Assembly: GCA_025560025.1 (NCBI GenBank)
Contig: CP048485.1
Span: forward strand, 2,709,501 to 2,773,500
Length of the DNA: 64,000 bases
Source of the DNA: Agrobacterium tumefaciens
Lineage (GTDB): Bacteria; Pseudomonadota; Alphaproteobacteria; Rhizobiales; Rhizobiaceae
Reading direction: 5' to 3'
Part shown: one piece after another, positions 18,237-27,703 of the stretch
Layout: every line of letters starts with the position of its first letter
Numbering within the stretch: position 1 is the first letter of the stretch
Made by a program: the position numbers and the translations under genes
The notes under the pieces: model-generated
Databases searched by the model: none
Told to the model about the DNA's origin: nothing
The model's input: only the letters and a program-made list of their open reading frames with translations

Positions 18237-19214
18237 TCAGGCGCCATCGAGTTTCGCAAGCAGTCGCGCGCGTGTTTCCTCGTCCACGAAGGCGCATTCC
18301 AGTGCGGTCCGTGTCATACGGTTGATCTCGGCATCGCTGAAGCCGAACTCATCCGCAGCCAGCGCATATTCCCGCGCAAGCGAGGTAAAGAAGAATGGCG
18401 GGTCGTCGGAACTGATGCACACACGCACTCCGGCATCGCTGAGAGCTTTCAGCGGGTGGCTGGCAAAATCAGGATAGACGTTGAGCGCGATATTCGAGCC
18501 GGGGCAGACTTCCAGAACCGTTCCCACCTCGGCCAGCCGGGCGACAAGACCGGCATCTTCGATGGCGCGCACGCCATGGCCAATACGCGCAGGCTTGACG
18601 AGGTCGAGCGCGTCGGCAACGCTTTCCGGGCCGCAAACCTCACCGGCATGGATGGTCAGCCCGAGGCCCGCATCGCGGGCAATGTCGAAGGCGCGGGCAT
18701 AGTCTGCAACCCGCCCCATGCGCTCTTCGCCGGCCATGTTGAATCCGGTCACCAGCGGGTGCCGGGCGCGGGCCGCATATTCGGCCGCCGCGATCACCCG
18801 GTCAGGACCGAAATGCCGCTCGCCGGTGACGATGATGCGGGTTTCGATGCCGGTTTTTTCCTTTGCGACGCGGATGCCTTCGGCAATGCCGGCCAGATAG
18901 GCGTCGGCACCGAGCCCGATGCGGTCGCCATGATCGGGCGAAATGATCAGCTCGCTATAGATCGTATTGGCTTCGGCAAGTTCGGTCAGATAGGTTTCAG
19001 TCAGGACGGCGTAATCCTCATCCGTCTTGAACACCTGCGCCACCGCGTCATAACAACGGATGAATTCGGCGAAATCCGACCAGACATATTGGCCGTCCCG
19101 CAGAAAACCGCTGGTGTCGATGCCGTATTTCTCCGCCTGTTTCGCGACGAGGGCGGGCGGGGCCGCACCTTCGAGGTGGCAGTGAATTTCCGCTTTCAGC
19201 AAATGCGATGTCAA
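18237..19214 (-). CDS. add: Adenosine deaminase
   Basis: This 325-residue metal-dependent deaminase opens with [11 protein letters not shown], the first zinc-binding HxH. Later it has [16 protein letters not shown] and the SSDDPPFF metal site. The upstream reading frame is open for another 58 codons, but TTG 19214 starts just before the conserved sequence, follows CAGGAGC, and overlaps the deoB stop by four bases. It converts adenosine to inosine, which the purine nucleoside phosphorylase encoded nearby can then split. It could also act on related adenine compounds. Confidence 0.9.
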   Translation of the reverse strand: MTSHLLKAEIHCHLEGAAPPALVAKQAEKYGIDTSGFLRDGQYVWSDFAEFIRCYDAVAQVFKTDEDYAVLTETYLTELAEANTIYSELIISPDHGDRIGLGADAYLAGIAEGIRVAKEKTGIETRIIVTGERHFGPDRVIAAAEYAARARHPLVTGFNMAGEERMGRVADYARAFDIARDAGLGLTIHAGEVCGPESVADALDLVKPARIGHGVRAIEDAGLVARLAEVGTVLEVCPGSNIALNVYPDFASHPLKALSDAGVRVCISSDDPPFFFTSLAREYALAADEFGFSDAEINRMTRTALECAFVDEETRARLLAKLDGA

Positions 19215-20431
19215 ATGAAGCTCCTGCCGTGAGAACCGGCCTCGATGCCAAGATGGTGGGCGATGCTTTCGCCTATATCGGCGTAGCTTGAACGGATGCC
19301 GACGTCGCGCGAGCGGATGCCCGGTCCGAATGCCATGATCGGCACCCTTTCGCGTGTATGGTCCGTGCCCCGCCATGTGGGGTCGCAACCGTGGTCGGCG
19401 GTGAGAAGGGCGATATCTCCCGGTTTCATCTTGCGATGGATTTCGGGAATACGGGCGTCGAAAGCCTCAAGGGCGGCGGCATAACCGGCAACGTCGCGGC
19501 GATGGCCATAAAGCATGTCGAAATCGACGAAATTGGTGAAGACGAGATCGCCATTTTCGGCTTCATCGATGGCCTGCAACGTCGCATCCATCAGAGCACT
19601 GTTGCCATTTGCCTTGATGATGCGCGAGACGCCCTGATGGGCGTAGATGTCGCCGATCTTGCCGATGGCATGCACCTTGCGCTCCGCCTCCACCAGCCGG
19701 TCAAGCAGGGTCGGCTCGGGCGGCAGAACGGAGAAGTCGCGGCGGTTGCCGGTGCGTTCGAAGGTGGCGGCGGTCTCGCCGATGAAGGGGCGCGCAATAA
19801 CACGGCCGATATTGAGCGGATCGAGCAGCTTGCGCACCGTCTCGCAGAGCGAGATGAGCCGCTCCAGACCGAAATGCGTTTCGTGCGCGGCGATCTGGAA
19901 AACGGAATCGGATGAGGTGTAGCAGATCGGTTTGCCGCTTCTGATATGGTCTTCGCCGAGCTCGGCGATGATCTCGGTGCCGGAAGCATGGCAATTGCCG
20001 AGAATGCCGGGGATATCGCCTTCCCTGCAGATCGCTTCCACCAGTTCCGGCGAAAAGGCCTCGCCCTCCGTCGGGAAATATCCCCAGTCGAAGGTTACGG
20101 GCGTCCCGGCGATCTCCCAGTGGCCGGACGGGGTATCCTTGCCTTTTGAGATCTCGCTGGCGGAACCGTGCAGGCCGAAAATGCGCTCCGGCGGTTCCAT
20201 GCCGGCGGGAATGTCGCCGCTTGCCTGCCGCGCGATCTCCAGCAGGCCGAGCGAACACATGTTCGGCAGTTTCAGCGGGCCGGAGCGAAGCCCCGCTTTG
20301 TCGGCAGCGCCTGCTGCACAGAATTCCGCGATATGGCCGAGTGTGTTTGCGCCAAGATCGCCATAACGCTCCGCGTCGGGGGCGCCGCCGACGCCAAAGG
20401 AATCCAGAACGAGAAGAAATGCTCTTGCCAT
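19211..20431 (-). CDS. deoB: Phosphopentomutase
   Basis: This 406-residue member of the alkaline-phosphatase superfamily interconverts (deoxy)ribose-1-phosphate and -5-phosphate. It starts with [16 protein letters not shown] (first metal-binding Asp), has [10 protein letters not shown] around the phospho-threonine, and [21 protein letters not shown] near the end with the metal-binding Asp and His residues. It links the phosphorylases to DeoC. It is the first gene of a minus-strand unit deoB-add-upp and overlaps add by four bases. Confidence 0.96.
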   Translation of the reverse strand: MARAFLLVLDSFGVGGAPDAERYGDLGANTLGHIAEFCAAGAADKAGLRSGPLKLPNMCSLGLLEIARQASGDIPAGMEPPERIFGLHGSASEISKGKDTPSGHWEIAGTPVTFDWGYFPTEGEAFSPELVEAICREGDIPGILGNCHASGTEIIAELGEDHIRSGKPICYTSSDSVFQIAAHETHFGLERLISLCETVRKLLDPLNIGRVIARPFIGETAATFERTGNRRDFSVLPPEPTLLDRLVEAERKVHAIGKIGDIYAHQGVSRIIKANGNSALMDATLQAIDEAENGDLVFTNFVDFDMLYGHRRDVAGYAAALEAFDARIPEIHRKMKPGDIALLTADHGCDPTWRGTDHTRERVPIMAFGPGIRSRDVGIRSSYADIGESIAHHLGIEAGSHGRSFI

Positions 20432-20544
20432 AACTCACCGAAACAAAATGCGCCGACGGGCAATGTCAGGCCGAACTGTCGTTATAGATCAGCAAAACGT
20501 GAAGAAGAAAGTGATTTTATGAACCATCCGGTAAAACCGGCTGC

Positions 20545-21315
20545 TCAATCCTTGTCCCGTTTCGGTTTCGGTGCATTGAGATTGCGCAGAACGTACCAGC
20601 CGGCAGCAACCACCATGGCCGCCAGAATATACCACGTTATGGCATAGGACAGGTGGTTATTGGGGAAGGTCAGCATGGTTTTGCCGCCGATCGGCAGGCC
20701 GCCCGGATTTGGCGTCGCATCGGCATCAATGTAAAACGGTGCCACGTTGGAAAGGCCGGATGCCTGCGATATCTGCGGGATGTTACGGGAGTACCAGCGG
20801 CCATTTGCCGGATCGTTGGTTCGAAGGAAAAGCCCGCCGGTTTCCGGCGCACGCATCAATCCGACGATCTCGACATTTCCGGCGGGTTCGCCTTCCCGTC
20901 TGGAGGATGGGTCCCGTTTGTCGGAAGGCACGAAGCCGCGATTGACGATAACGCTTGAACCGTCTTCGCGTCTGAGCGGCGTCATCACCCAGTAGCCGGG
21001 GCCGAGATCGCTGACCGTATAGACCTGAACTTGCCTGTCGTTGAGGAAGGTGCCGGATAGTTTCACGCGGCGATATTCATAGCCTGCGGGATCGGCAAGG
21101 GCCGGCCACTCGGCGGCGGCAGGGGCCTCGACAGGGACCGCATGGGCGCGGGCCTCGATGCGTTGGATGAGATCGAGCTTCCAGGAAAGACGTTTGACCT
21201 GCCATGTTCCGAGTGCCAGCAGAGAGCCTGTCAGGACGATGGTTAAAAACAGGACGACGATTGCCGCGGGGCGGATACGGCGCTTCTGCAGGGCGGTTGT
21301 CGATGGATCGGTCAT
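20545..21315 (-). CDS. SURF1 family protein
   Basis: This 256-residue protein shows the SURF1 plan: an N-terminal transmembrane helix (VVLFLTIVLTGSLLALGTWQ), a periplasmic domain containing VNRGFVP and YINPD-like YIDADATPNPGG, and a C-terminal helix (HLSYAITWYILAAMVVAAGW). SURF1 helps insert haem a into terminal oxidases. It lies downstream of cyoABCD on the same strand, so a role in quinol oxidase assembly is likely. The cyoD-SURF1 gap of 169 bases holds strong RNA structure. Confidence 0.88.
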   Translation of the reverse strand: MTDPSTTALQKRRIRPAAIVVLFLTIVLTGSLLALGTWQVKRLSWKLDLIQRIEARAHAVPVEAPAAAEWPALADPAGYEYRRVKLSGTFLNDRQVQVYTVSDLGPGYWVMTPLRREDGSSVIVNRGFVPSDKRDPSSRREGEPAGNVEIVGLMRAPETGGLFLRTNDPANGRWYSRNIPQISQASGLSNVAPFYIDADATPNPGGLPIGGKTMLTFPNNHLSYAITWYILAAMVVAAGWYVLRNLNAPKPKRDKD

Positions 21316-21391
21316 GATTTTACAGTCCTTGCAAGGCCATGCGGCTTGCCGCGGCAGCGCTTTCGGCCGCAGGCATCCGGTCTTCCAGCAA

Positions 21392-21470
21392 ATAACCCCA
21401 TAAATCGCACCACGTTTGATGGGGTTATGTGTTGGTGCGTTAGCCGGCCCGCCGGAAACCCGGCAGGCCG
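21392..21470 (-). promoter_or_regulatory. Hairpin and possible pseudoknot between cyoD and SURF1
   Basis: In the transcript direction a GC-rich 11-bp hairpin (arms at 21460-21470 and 21445-21455) lies about 15 bases after the cyoD stop. It is followed by two interleaved stems: CGCACCA/TGGTGCG (21406-21412 with 21433-21439) and ATAACCCCAT/ATGGGGTTAT (21392-21401 with 21419-21428). Interleaving allows an H-type pseudoknot or two exclusive folds. It could stabilise, attenuate or terminate the cyo message. No strong T run follows. Confidence 0.45.
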
Positions 21471-21484
21471 TTGATTTATGCTGC

Positions 21485-21880
21485 TCAGGGCAGGTTTTTC
21501 ACATCTTCGATGTGCAGCGGCATCATGTTCTTGTTCATGTTGTACATGACCCAGAGCGAGCCGGAGAGCGTGATCAGGAGCACCACGACGGTGAAGATCA
21601 GCGCCATGAAGGTCCAGCCGCCTTCGGACTTGGTGTCCATGTGCAGGAAGTAGATCATGTGCACGAAGATCTGGATGACGCCGAGACCCATGATCGCGAT
21701 GACCAGCAGGGTCTTGTTTTCAAGAACGTCGCCCATGACCAGCCAGAAGGGGATCGCTGTCAGGATAACCGACAGGACGAAGCCGATCATATAGCTCTTG
21801 AAGGTGCCGTGGCTCGCGCCATCATGGTGATGGTCGTCGCCATGCGCGTCGTGGTGTGCGTGTGCTTCGGAACTCATCAA
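21485..21880 (-). CDS. cyoD: Cytochrome o ubiquinol oxidase subunit IV
   Basis: This 131-residue protein has a histidine-rich cytoplasmic N-terminus (HAHHDAHGDDHHHDG) followed by three transmembrane helices, the CyoD topology. GVIQIFVHMIYFLHMD is the conserved part. It is the small structural or assembly subunit of the bo3-type oxidase. The start overlaps the cyoC stop by four bases. The His-rich tail is longer than in E. coli but common in rhizobia. Confidence 0.93.
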   Translation of the reverse strand: MMSSEAHAHHDAHGDDHHHDGASHGTFKSYMIGFVLSVILTAIPFWLVMGDVLENKTLLVIAIMGLGVIQIFVHMIYFLHMDTKSEGGWTFMALIFTVVVLLITLSGSLWVMYNMNKNMMPLHIEDVKNLP

Positions 21881-22503
21881 AGAACTCCCATGAGATAGAC
21901 GAAGGAGAAGACGCCGATCCAGATGACGTCAAGGAAGTGCCAGAACATCGAAAGGCACATCAGGCGACGCTTGTTTGCCGCGATCAGGCCGTGCTTGGAG
22001 ACCTGGAACATCAGCGTGACGAGCCAGATGATACCGAAGGTGACGTGCAGGCCGTGCGTACCGACCAGCGCGAAGAAGGCTGACAGGAACGCCGAACGCT
22101 GCGGACCGGCGCCTTCCGCGATCAGGTGATGGAACTCGTAAAGTTCCACGGCGAGGAAGGCGAGGCCGAACAGGCCGGTGACACCAAGCCATACCAGTGT
22201 CGACTTCACCTTCTTCTTTTCCATTTCCAGCATGGCAAAGCCGTAGGTGATGGAGGAGAAGAGCAGGAAGCCGGTATTGATCGCCACCAGCTTGAGATCG
22301 AACAGGTCGGCGCCCGAAGGGCCGGCCGCATAGTTGCGGCCGACAACGGCATAGGTGGCAAACAGGGTCGCGAAGATGAGGCAGTCGCTCATCAGGTAGA
22401 GCCAGAAGCCCAGCGAGGTGCCGTTCTCCGGGTGGTGGTCTTCCTTCAGGTAGAAGACCGGTGGTTCAGCGCCGTCGACGCTTTGTGCAGGTGCATGAGC
22501 CAT
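21877..22503 (-). CDS. cyoC: Cytochrome o ubiquinol oxidase subunit III
   Basis: This 208-residue membrane protein of the haem-copper oxidase subunit III family has five predicted helices. GFWLYLMSDCLIFATLF, FFALVGTHGLHV and FWHFLDVIWI are family signatures. It stabilises subunit I in the inner membrane. It sits 5 bases after cyoB and overlaps cyoD, so all are expressed together. Confidence 0.95.
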   Translation of the reverse strand: MAHAPAQSVDGAEPPVFYLKEDHHPENGTSLGFWLYLMSDCLIFATLFATYAVVGRNYAAGPSGADLFDLKLVAINTGFLLFSSITYGFAMLEMEKKKVKSTLVWLGVTGLFGLAFLAVELYEFHHLIAEGAGPQRSAFLSAFFALVGTHGLHVTFGIIWLVTLMFQVSKHGLIAANKRRLMCLSMFWHFLDVIWIGVFSFVYLMGVL

Positions 22504-22508
22504 ATTCG

Positions 22509-24512
22509 TTACGCCTGTTCAGCAAGCAGCTTCGTACGTTCCGCCTCGACTGTCGAAACATCGGAAGCCGGAATGTAGTAATCGCGGTTGTAGTTGAAGG
22601 TATGGGCGATCGAGACCGCGATGATGGCGAGCATGGACAGAGCCGCCAGCCACCAGATGTGCCACACCAACGCAAAGCCGAGCACCACGCTGATGGCGCT
22701 GATGATCACGCCCGCACCAGTATTCTTCGGCATATGGATCGGGATGTAACCTTCAAGCGGACGGACATAACCGCGCTTCTTCATATCCGCCCACGCGTCG
22801 ACGTCATGGACGACCGGCGTGAAGGCGAAGTTGTAGGCCGGCGGCGGCGACGAGGTCGACCATTCCAGCGTACGCCCATGATAGGGATCGCCGGTAACGT
22901 CGCGGAGCTGATCGCGCTTGAGGAAGCTGACGATGAGCTGGATGACGAAGGAGGCGATGCCGAGCGCGATCAGGAAGGCGCCGAAGGCCGCGATCACGAA
23001 CCAGATCTGCAGCGAATTGTCCTCGAACTGGCTGATGCGGCGGGTCACGCCCATCAGGCCGAGAATGTAAAGCGGCATGAAGGCGAAATAGAAGCCGATG
23101 AACCAGAACCAGAAGGACAGCTTGCCCCAGAAAGGATCGAGGCGGTAACCGAAGGCCTTCGGGAACCAGTAGACGATACCCGCGAGCACACCGAACACAA
23201 CGCCGCCGATGATGGTGTTGTGGAAGTGGGCGATGAGGAACAGCGAGTTGTGCAGCACGAAGTCCGCCGGCGGAACGGCAAGAAGAACGCCGGTCATGCC
23301 GCCGATGACAAAGGTGATCATGAAGCCGATCGTCCACAGCATCGGCACATCGAACTTGATGCGGCCCTTATACATGGTGAAGAGCCAGTTGAAGATCTTG
23401 GCACCCGTCGGGATCGAGATGATCATCGTGGTGATGCCGAAGAAAGCGTTCACGCTTGCGCCGGAACCCATGGTGAAGAAGTGGTGCAGCCACACGACAT
23501 AAGCGAGGATGGTGATGACGCCCGTGGCGTAGACCATCGAGGCATAACCGAAAAGGCGCTTGTTGGAGAAGGTCGAGACGATTTCCGAGAAGACGCCGAA
23601 AGCCGGCAGCACCAGAATGTAGACTTCGGGATGGCCCCAGATCCAGATGAGGTTGACATACATCATCGGATTGCCGCCGAGATCGTTGGTGAAGAAGTTC
23701 GTGCCAACGTAGCGGTCGAGGGTGAGAAGCGCGAGCGTGCCGGTCAGGATCGGGAACGAGGCCACGATCAGGATGTTCGAACACAGCGACGTCCAGACGA
23801 AGATCGGCAGGCGCATCATGGTCATGCCCGGCGCGCGCATCTTGATGATCGTCACGATCAGGTTGATGCCTGAGAGTGTCGTTCCCACACCGGCGATCTG
23901 CAGACCCCAGATGTAATAGTCCACCCCGACGCCCGGACTGCCATCGATGCCAGAAAGCGGCGGATAGGCGAGCCAGCCGGTCTGCGCATATTCACCCACG
24001 AACAGCGAGATCATGGTGATGACGGCGCCGGCCGTGGTCATCCAGAAGGAGAAGTTGTTGAGGAAGGGGAACGAAACGTCGCGTGCGCCGATCTGCAGCG
24101 GCACGACGAAGTTCATCAGACCCGTGATCATCGGCATGGCCATGAAGAAGATCATGATGACGCCGTGGGCCGTGAAGATCTGGTCGTAATGGTGCGGCGG
24201 AAGGTAACCTTCCGATCCGCCGGAGGCGATCGCCTGCTGGACGCGCATCATGATGGCATCGGCGAAACCGCGCAAAAGCATGACCAGCGCCAGGATGATG
24301 TACATGATACCGATCTTCTTGTGATCGATGCTCGTGAACCATTCATTCCAGAGATAGCCCCAGAGGCGGAAATAGGTGAGGGCGCCGACGACGGCGATAC
24401 CGCCCAGAGCCACGGCCGCGAAGGTCGCGACGAGAATGGGCTCGTGAAGCGGGATGGACTCCCATGTCAGCTTCCCGAACAGGAACGACGTTTGATCGGA
24501 ATTGACGATCAT
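22509..24512 (-). CDS. cyoB: Cytochrome o ubiquinol oxidase subunit I
   Basis: This is the 667-residue catalytic subunit with about 15 transmembrane helices. The haem-copper site is recognisable: [17 protein letters not shown] with the His-Tyr pair, and HHFFTMG with the next copper-ligand His residues. TVHFHNT-like [11 protein letters not shown] holds the haem ligands. It oxidises ubiquinol, reduces oxygen to water and pumps protons. The extra helices before and after the 12-helix core mark the quinol-oxidase branch. Length matches E. coli CyoB (about 663). Confidence 0.97.
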   Translation of the reverse strand: MIVNSDQTSFLFGKLTWESIPLHEPILVATFAAVALGGIAVVGALTYFRLWGYLWNEWFTSIDHKKIGIMYIILALVMLLRGFADAIMMRVQQAIASGGSEGYLPPHHYDQIFTAHGVIMIFFMAMPMITGLMNFVVPLQIGARDVSFPFLNNFSFWMTTAGAVITMISLFVGEYAQTGWLAYPPLSGIDGSPGVGVDYYIWGLQIAGVGTTLSGINLIVTIIKMRAPGMTMMRLPIFVWTSLCSNILIVASFPILTGTLALLTLDRYVGTNFFTNDLGGNPMMYVNLIWIWGHPEVYILVLPAFGVFSEIVSTFSNKRLFGYASMVYATGVITILAYVVWLHHFFTMGSGASVNAFFGITTMIISIPTGAKIFNWLFTMYKGRIKFDVPMLWTIGFMITFVIGGMTGVLLAVPPADFVLHNSLFLIAHFHNTIIGGVVFGVLAGIVYWFPKAFGYRLDPFWGKLSFWFWFIGFYFAFMPLYILGLMGVTRRISQFEDNSLQIWFVIAAFGAFLIALGIASFVIQLIVSFLKRDQLRDVTGDPYHGRTLEWSTSSPPPAYNFAFTPVVHDVDAWADMKKRGYVRPLEGYIPIHMPKNTGAGVIISAISVVLGFALVWHIWWLAALSMLAIIAVSIAHTFNYNRDYYIPASDVSTVEAERTKLLAEQA

Positions 24513-24588
24513 TTTTAGCCTCTTGCGATTCTAAGACATAAGATCGGCGCAGCCATTGGCCGCGCCGCATAATGCCGGGACGTATCCG

Positions 24589-25668
24589 TCAGCCAGCGAC
24601 TTGTTTCGTTTCCGGCAGCGCCGCAGGCTCGAAAGTCTGACCTTCGATCGCAGCCGGAGTGGATTGGGGACCGCTGGCAACGCCATAGGGCGCAAGCGGC
24701 GTGCAGACGACGGAGTTCAGCGCCTTGGCGATGTCGATGCCTTCCTTGCCGCCGCCGCCCTTGGCGTCGATATGCATCATGTCGCGCATGCAGAGCTTGT
24801 TGGGCTCGACACAGCGGTTGAGGATGGCGCTGTAGAGTTCCGGATCGACGGAGGCGAAATACTGAACCGGCTCACGCTCCGACGGCTTGGCGAATTCGAG
24901 ATATTCCTGACGGCCGAAGCCCTTGCCGCCTTCCTTCGCCTTCGCCACCCACTGGTCGAAGCCCTGCTGGCTCAGGCCATGGAACTTGAAGCGCATATGG
25001 GAGAAGCCGGGGCCGGAGAAGTTGGCCGAGAAGCCGTCATAGACGCCTTCCTTGTTGATGACGGCGTGCAGCTTGGTCTGCATGCCGCCCATGGCGTAGA
25101 TCTGGCCGGCAAGTGCGGGAACGAAGAAGGAGTTCATCGCCGTCGTGCCGGTGATCTTGAAGTTGATCGGGACATCGACCGGAGCGGCGAATTCATTGAC
25201 ACTGCCAATGCCCAGTTCGGGATAGAAGAACAGCCACTTCCAGTCCATGGCCACCACTTCGACCGTGATCGGCTTGGTCTCGGCGGTGACCTGGCGGTTC
25301 TCGTCGATACGCTCCAGCGGACGATAAGGGTCGAGACGGTGGGTGGAAATCCAGGTGACCGTGCCGAGCATCAGGATGATGGCGACCGGGGCCGACCAGA
25401 TCACCATTTCAAGGCGCGTCGAGTGATGCCACTCGGGATCGTAATCCTCCGCCTTTGCCGATTCGCGGTACTTCCATGCGAAGAACAGCGTCAGGACGAT
25501 GACCGGAACGATGATAAGCAGCATCAGAACCGTGGACGTGATGATGAGGTCGCGCTGCTGGATGGCGATGTCACCCGAAGGATTCATCACCACGAGGTTG
25601 CAGCCGCTGAGCAGCAACAGTGCCGGGATTGCCAGAAGGGCGGACGGGAGTTTTTTGATCATGCGCAC
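24589..25668 (-). CDS. cyoA: Cytochrome o ubiquinol oxidase subunit II
   Basis: This 359-residue lipoprotein has the lipobox LLLLSGC, then two transmembrane helices and a periplasmic cupredoxin-like domain. EVVAMDWKWLFFYPE is the conserved subunit II segment. The CuA ligand set of cytochrome c oxidases is absent, as expected for a quinol oxidase. It is the first gene of the cyo operon, 76 bases before cyoB, and divergent from a transporter gene across a 299-base spacer that must hold its promoter. Confidence 0.95.
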   Translation of the reverse strand: MRMIKKLPSALLAIPALLLLSGCNLVVMNPSGDIAIQQRDLIITSTVLMLLIIVPVIVLTLFFAWKYRESAKAEDYDPEWHHSTRLEMVIWSAPVAIILMLGTVTWISTHRLDPYRPLERIDENRQVTAETKPITVEVVAMDWKWLFFYPELGIGSVNEFAAPVDVPINFKITGTTAMNSFFVPALAGQIYAMGGMQTKLHAVINKEGVYDGFSANFSGPGFSHMRFKFHGLSQQGFDQWVAKAKEGGKGFGRQEYLEFAKPSEREPVQYFASVDPELYSAILNRCVEPNKLCMRDMMHIDAKGGGGKEGIDIAKALNSVVCTPLAPYGVASGPQSTPAAIEGQTFEPAALPETKQVAG

Positions 25669-25967
25669 GTTCTTTGGACTCGTACAGTTTGGATTATGCC
25701 GCGATTAATTGCCGAACATCATTTTTGAAATGAGGTATATTGTCGCGGTGCAGCGAAACCTTCGCGATGCACCATGTGCGGGCAGAGCTGCGTTTGAAGA
25801 CGGAGCGGGTGCATTATCGCATAGCGAGCTTCCCGGGCAAGCCTTTCTTGCCAAACTTCAATTGACGTTACGGAGGGTGCGTGTGACAATCCGTCGCATC
25901 GTAACGCAACGGAAGAGGAGCCGGCGCGTTACAGGAAATGGTTCGTCCATGACGCAGGAGGAATATT

Positions 25968-27296
25968 ATGAGTTATAGCAATGCTGCTCCATCTTTTGGG
26001 CAGGCGCCGGAAGCAAACGGTCATGGAACCGATCCGGTCAAGGTCGATCCGGATCGCATCACAATTGCGGTCATTCTTGCGAGAATGACTGAGTTTTTCG
26101 ACTTCTTTATCTACGCCATTGCCTCCGCGCTCGTTTTTCCGCACGTTTTCTTCTCCTTCGTCGACCCGCTGACGGCTACACTTTATTCCTTTGCAGTCTT
26201 CTCTCTGGCCTTTATCGCAAGGCCGATCGGCTCGCTGATCTTCCTCCAGATCGACCGAAAGTTCGGCCGTGCCGTCAAGCTGATGGCCGCGCTGTTCACG
26301 CTCTGTGGTTCAACGATGGCGATCAGCTTTCTTCCCTCCTATGCGGAAGCCGGCGTGCTTGCCCCCTGTCTTCTGGCGGTGTTCCGCATCGGTCAGGGCC
26401 TCGGTCTTGGCGGCGCATGGGATGGTCTCGTCTCATTGCTCGCCATGAATGCACCGCCGAAGCAACGCGGCTGGTACGCCATGATGCCGCAGATCGGCGC
26501 GGCGATGGGCTTCGGTCTCGCAAGCGCGTTCTTCATCGTTTTCGTCACACAGCTTTCCAATGCGGAATTCCTCGCCTGGGGCTGGCGTTTCCCCTTCTTC
26601 GTGGCGCTGGCGCTCAACGTTCTCGCGCTCTTTGCCCGCCTGCGCATGATCGTGACGCCGGAATTCCAGGCCATGCTTGAACAGCACGAGCTGGAGCCGC
26701 GCCCCATGTTCAAGATGTTGCGCTCGCAGTTTCCGGTCGTGGTCACAGGTGCATTCGTGCCGCTGGCAAGCTTCGCGCTCTTCCATCTGGTCACGGTTTT
26801 CCCGCTGAGCTGGGTTTCCCTCAACACCACCCAGCGTGTTTCGGACTTCCTGTTCGTGCAGTTTGTCAGCGCCATCATCGCCGGTGGCATGATCGTGGTT
26901 TCAGGCATTCTGGCCGACAGGATCGGCCGGCGGAAGCTTCTGGCTGTCGCAGCAGTGCTGATCGGTCTGTTCAGCCTTGTTGCACCCGTCCTTCTGAGTT
27001 CGGGTGATATCGGCCGCTATCTCTTCGTGTTGATCGGCTTTTCGCTGCTTGGTCTGTCCTTCGGTCAGGCGGGCGGTGCGCTCGCTTCCCGCTTCAGCCG
27101 CGAATACCGTTATACCGGCGCATCCCTCACCTCGGATATTTCCTGGCTGATCGGTGCCGGTTTCGCCCCGCTTGTCGCACTTGGATTTTCGTCCAAATTC
27201 GGACTGTTTGCGGTCGGAATTTACCTGATGTCCGGTGCGGTCTGTACCCTGGTCGCGCTTTGGTTCAGCCGCACGCTGGACATGCCGTCGGAGTGA
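25968..27296 (+). CDS. MFS transporter, metabolite:H+ symporter type
   Basis: This 442-residue protein has 12 predicted helices and MFS signatures: the early DFFIYAIASALVFP, RPIGSLIFLQIDRKFGR in the 2-3 loop, and ILADRIGRRKLL in the 8-9 loop. The pattern fits the metabolite:H+ symporter group, which moves organic acids or osmolytes. The substrate cannot be told. ATG 25968 follows GGAGGAATATT. It is monocistronic, divergent from cyoA and closed by a very strong terminator. Confidence 0.85.
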   Translation: MSYSNAAPSFGQAPEANGHGTDPVKVDPDRITIAVILARMTEFFDFFIYAIASALVFPHVFFSFVDPLTATLYSFAVFSLAFIARPIGSLIFLQIDRKFGRAVKLMAALFTLCGSTMAISFLPSYAEAGVLAPCLLAVFRIGQGLGLGGAWDGLVSLLAMNAPPKQRGWYAMMPQIGAAMGFGLASAFFIVFVTQLSNAEFLAWGWRFPFFVALALNVLALFARLRMIVTPEFQAMLEQHELEPRPMFKMLRSQFPVVVTGAFVPLASFALFHLVTVFPLSWVSLNTTQRVSDFLFVQFVSAIIAGGMIVVSGILADRIGRRKLLAVAAVLIGLFSLVAPVLLSSGDIGRYLFVLIGFSLLGLSFGQAGGALASRFSREYRYTGASLTSDISWLIGAGFAPLVALGFSSKFGLFAVGIYLMSGAVCTLVALWFSRTLDMPSE

Positions 27297-27703
27297 ACAG
27301 GGCAATTTAACAACCTCTGCAGCCATTGCGCCGCGGAATCCTGTCGGATTTCGCGGCGTTTTTGTTTTTTTATTGCGCCGGATCGATTTTAATCTTGACT
27401 CGGTCCTTCATGAAATATTATGTAAGCAATACTGACGTAATTCAGTGTGTCTCATTGCCGGAAATGCCGGCCTTCAGGGAACGCGATGCGAACGACGACG
27501 ATCATTATTTGCGAAAAAGCGGCCATCGCCGCCAAGCCGTTTGACGGCCGCAAAACGACCGTTCGCGCCATTAAACGCCGATAAGCAGAAGAATGAGGAG
27601 CAGCCAGGTCGCCTGCGGCTCCGCCCGCAGAGTGCCGGCTGACGCGCCGGGTTTCGGGAAAGAGGGCGATGCCGCGCGAAATGCGCAACGAGAGGAGAGT
27701 GCC
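27297..27703. other. Spacer between transporter and GltB-like gene
   Basis: The left end holds the transporter's terminator. A possible promoter follows: TTGACT at 27395-27400 with TTATGT 17 bases on (27418-27423), in an AT-rich patch. The remaining 280 bases have no supportable gene; a frame open from ATG 27593 joins the GltB-like gene but has no conserved sequence before TTG 27704. Confidence 0.5.
27329..27371 (+). terminator. Strong Rho-independent terminator after the MFS gene
   Basis: The 13-bp arms CGCCGCGGAATCC and GGATTTCGCGGCG, with one G-T pair, enclose the loop TGTC and are followed by a long T tract. Confidence 0.9.

Noticed and set aside
21392..21439. Idea that the pseudoknot is a SAM-II riboswitch
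   Set aside because: SAM-II is also an H-type pseudoknot in alphaproteobacteria, but its conserved core is not recognisable here and the context is respiratory, not methionine synthesis.
22461..23873. Long plus-strand open frame opposite cyoB
   Set aside because: Composition is rich in His, Asp, Glu and Arg with no family pattern, and it lies antisense to the well-conserved oxidase subunit; a GC-rich shadow.
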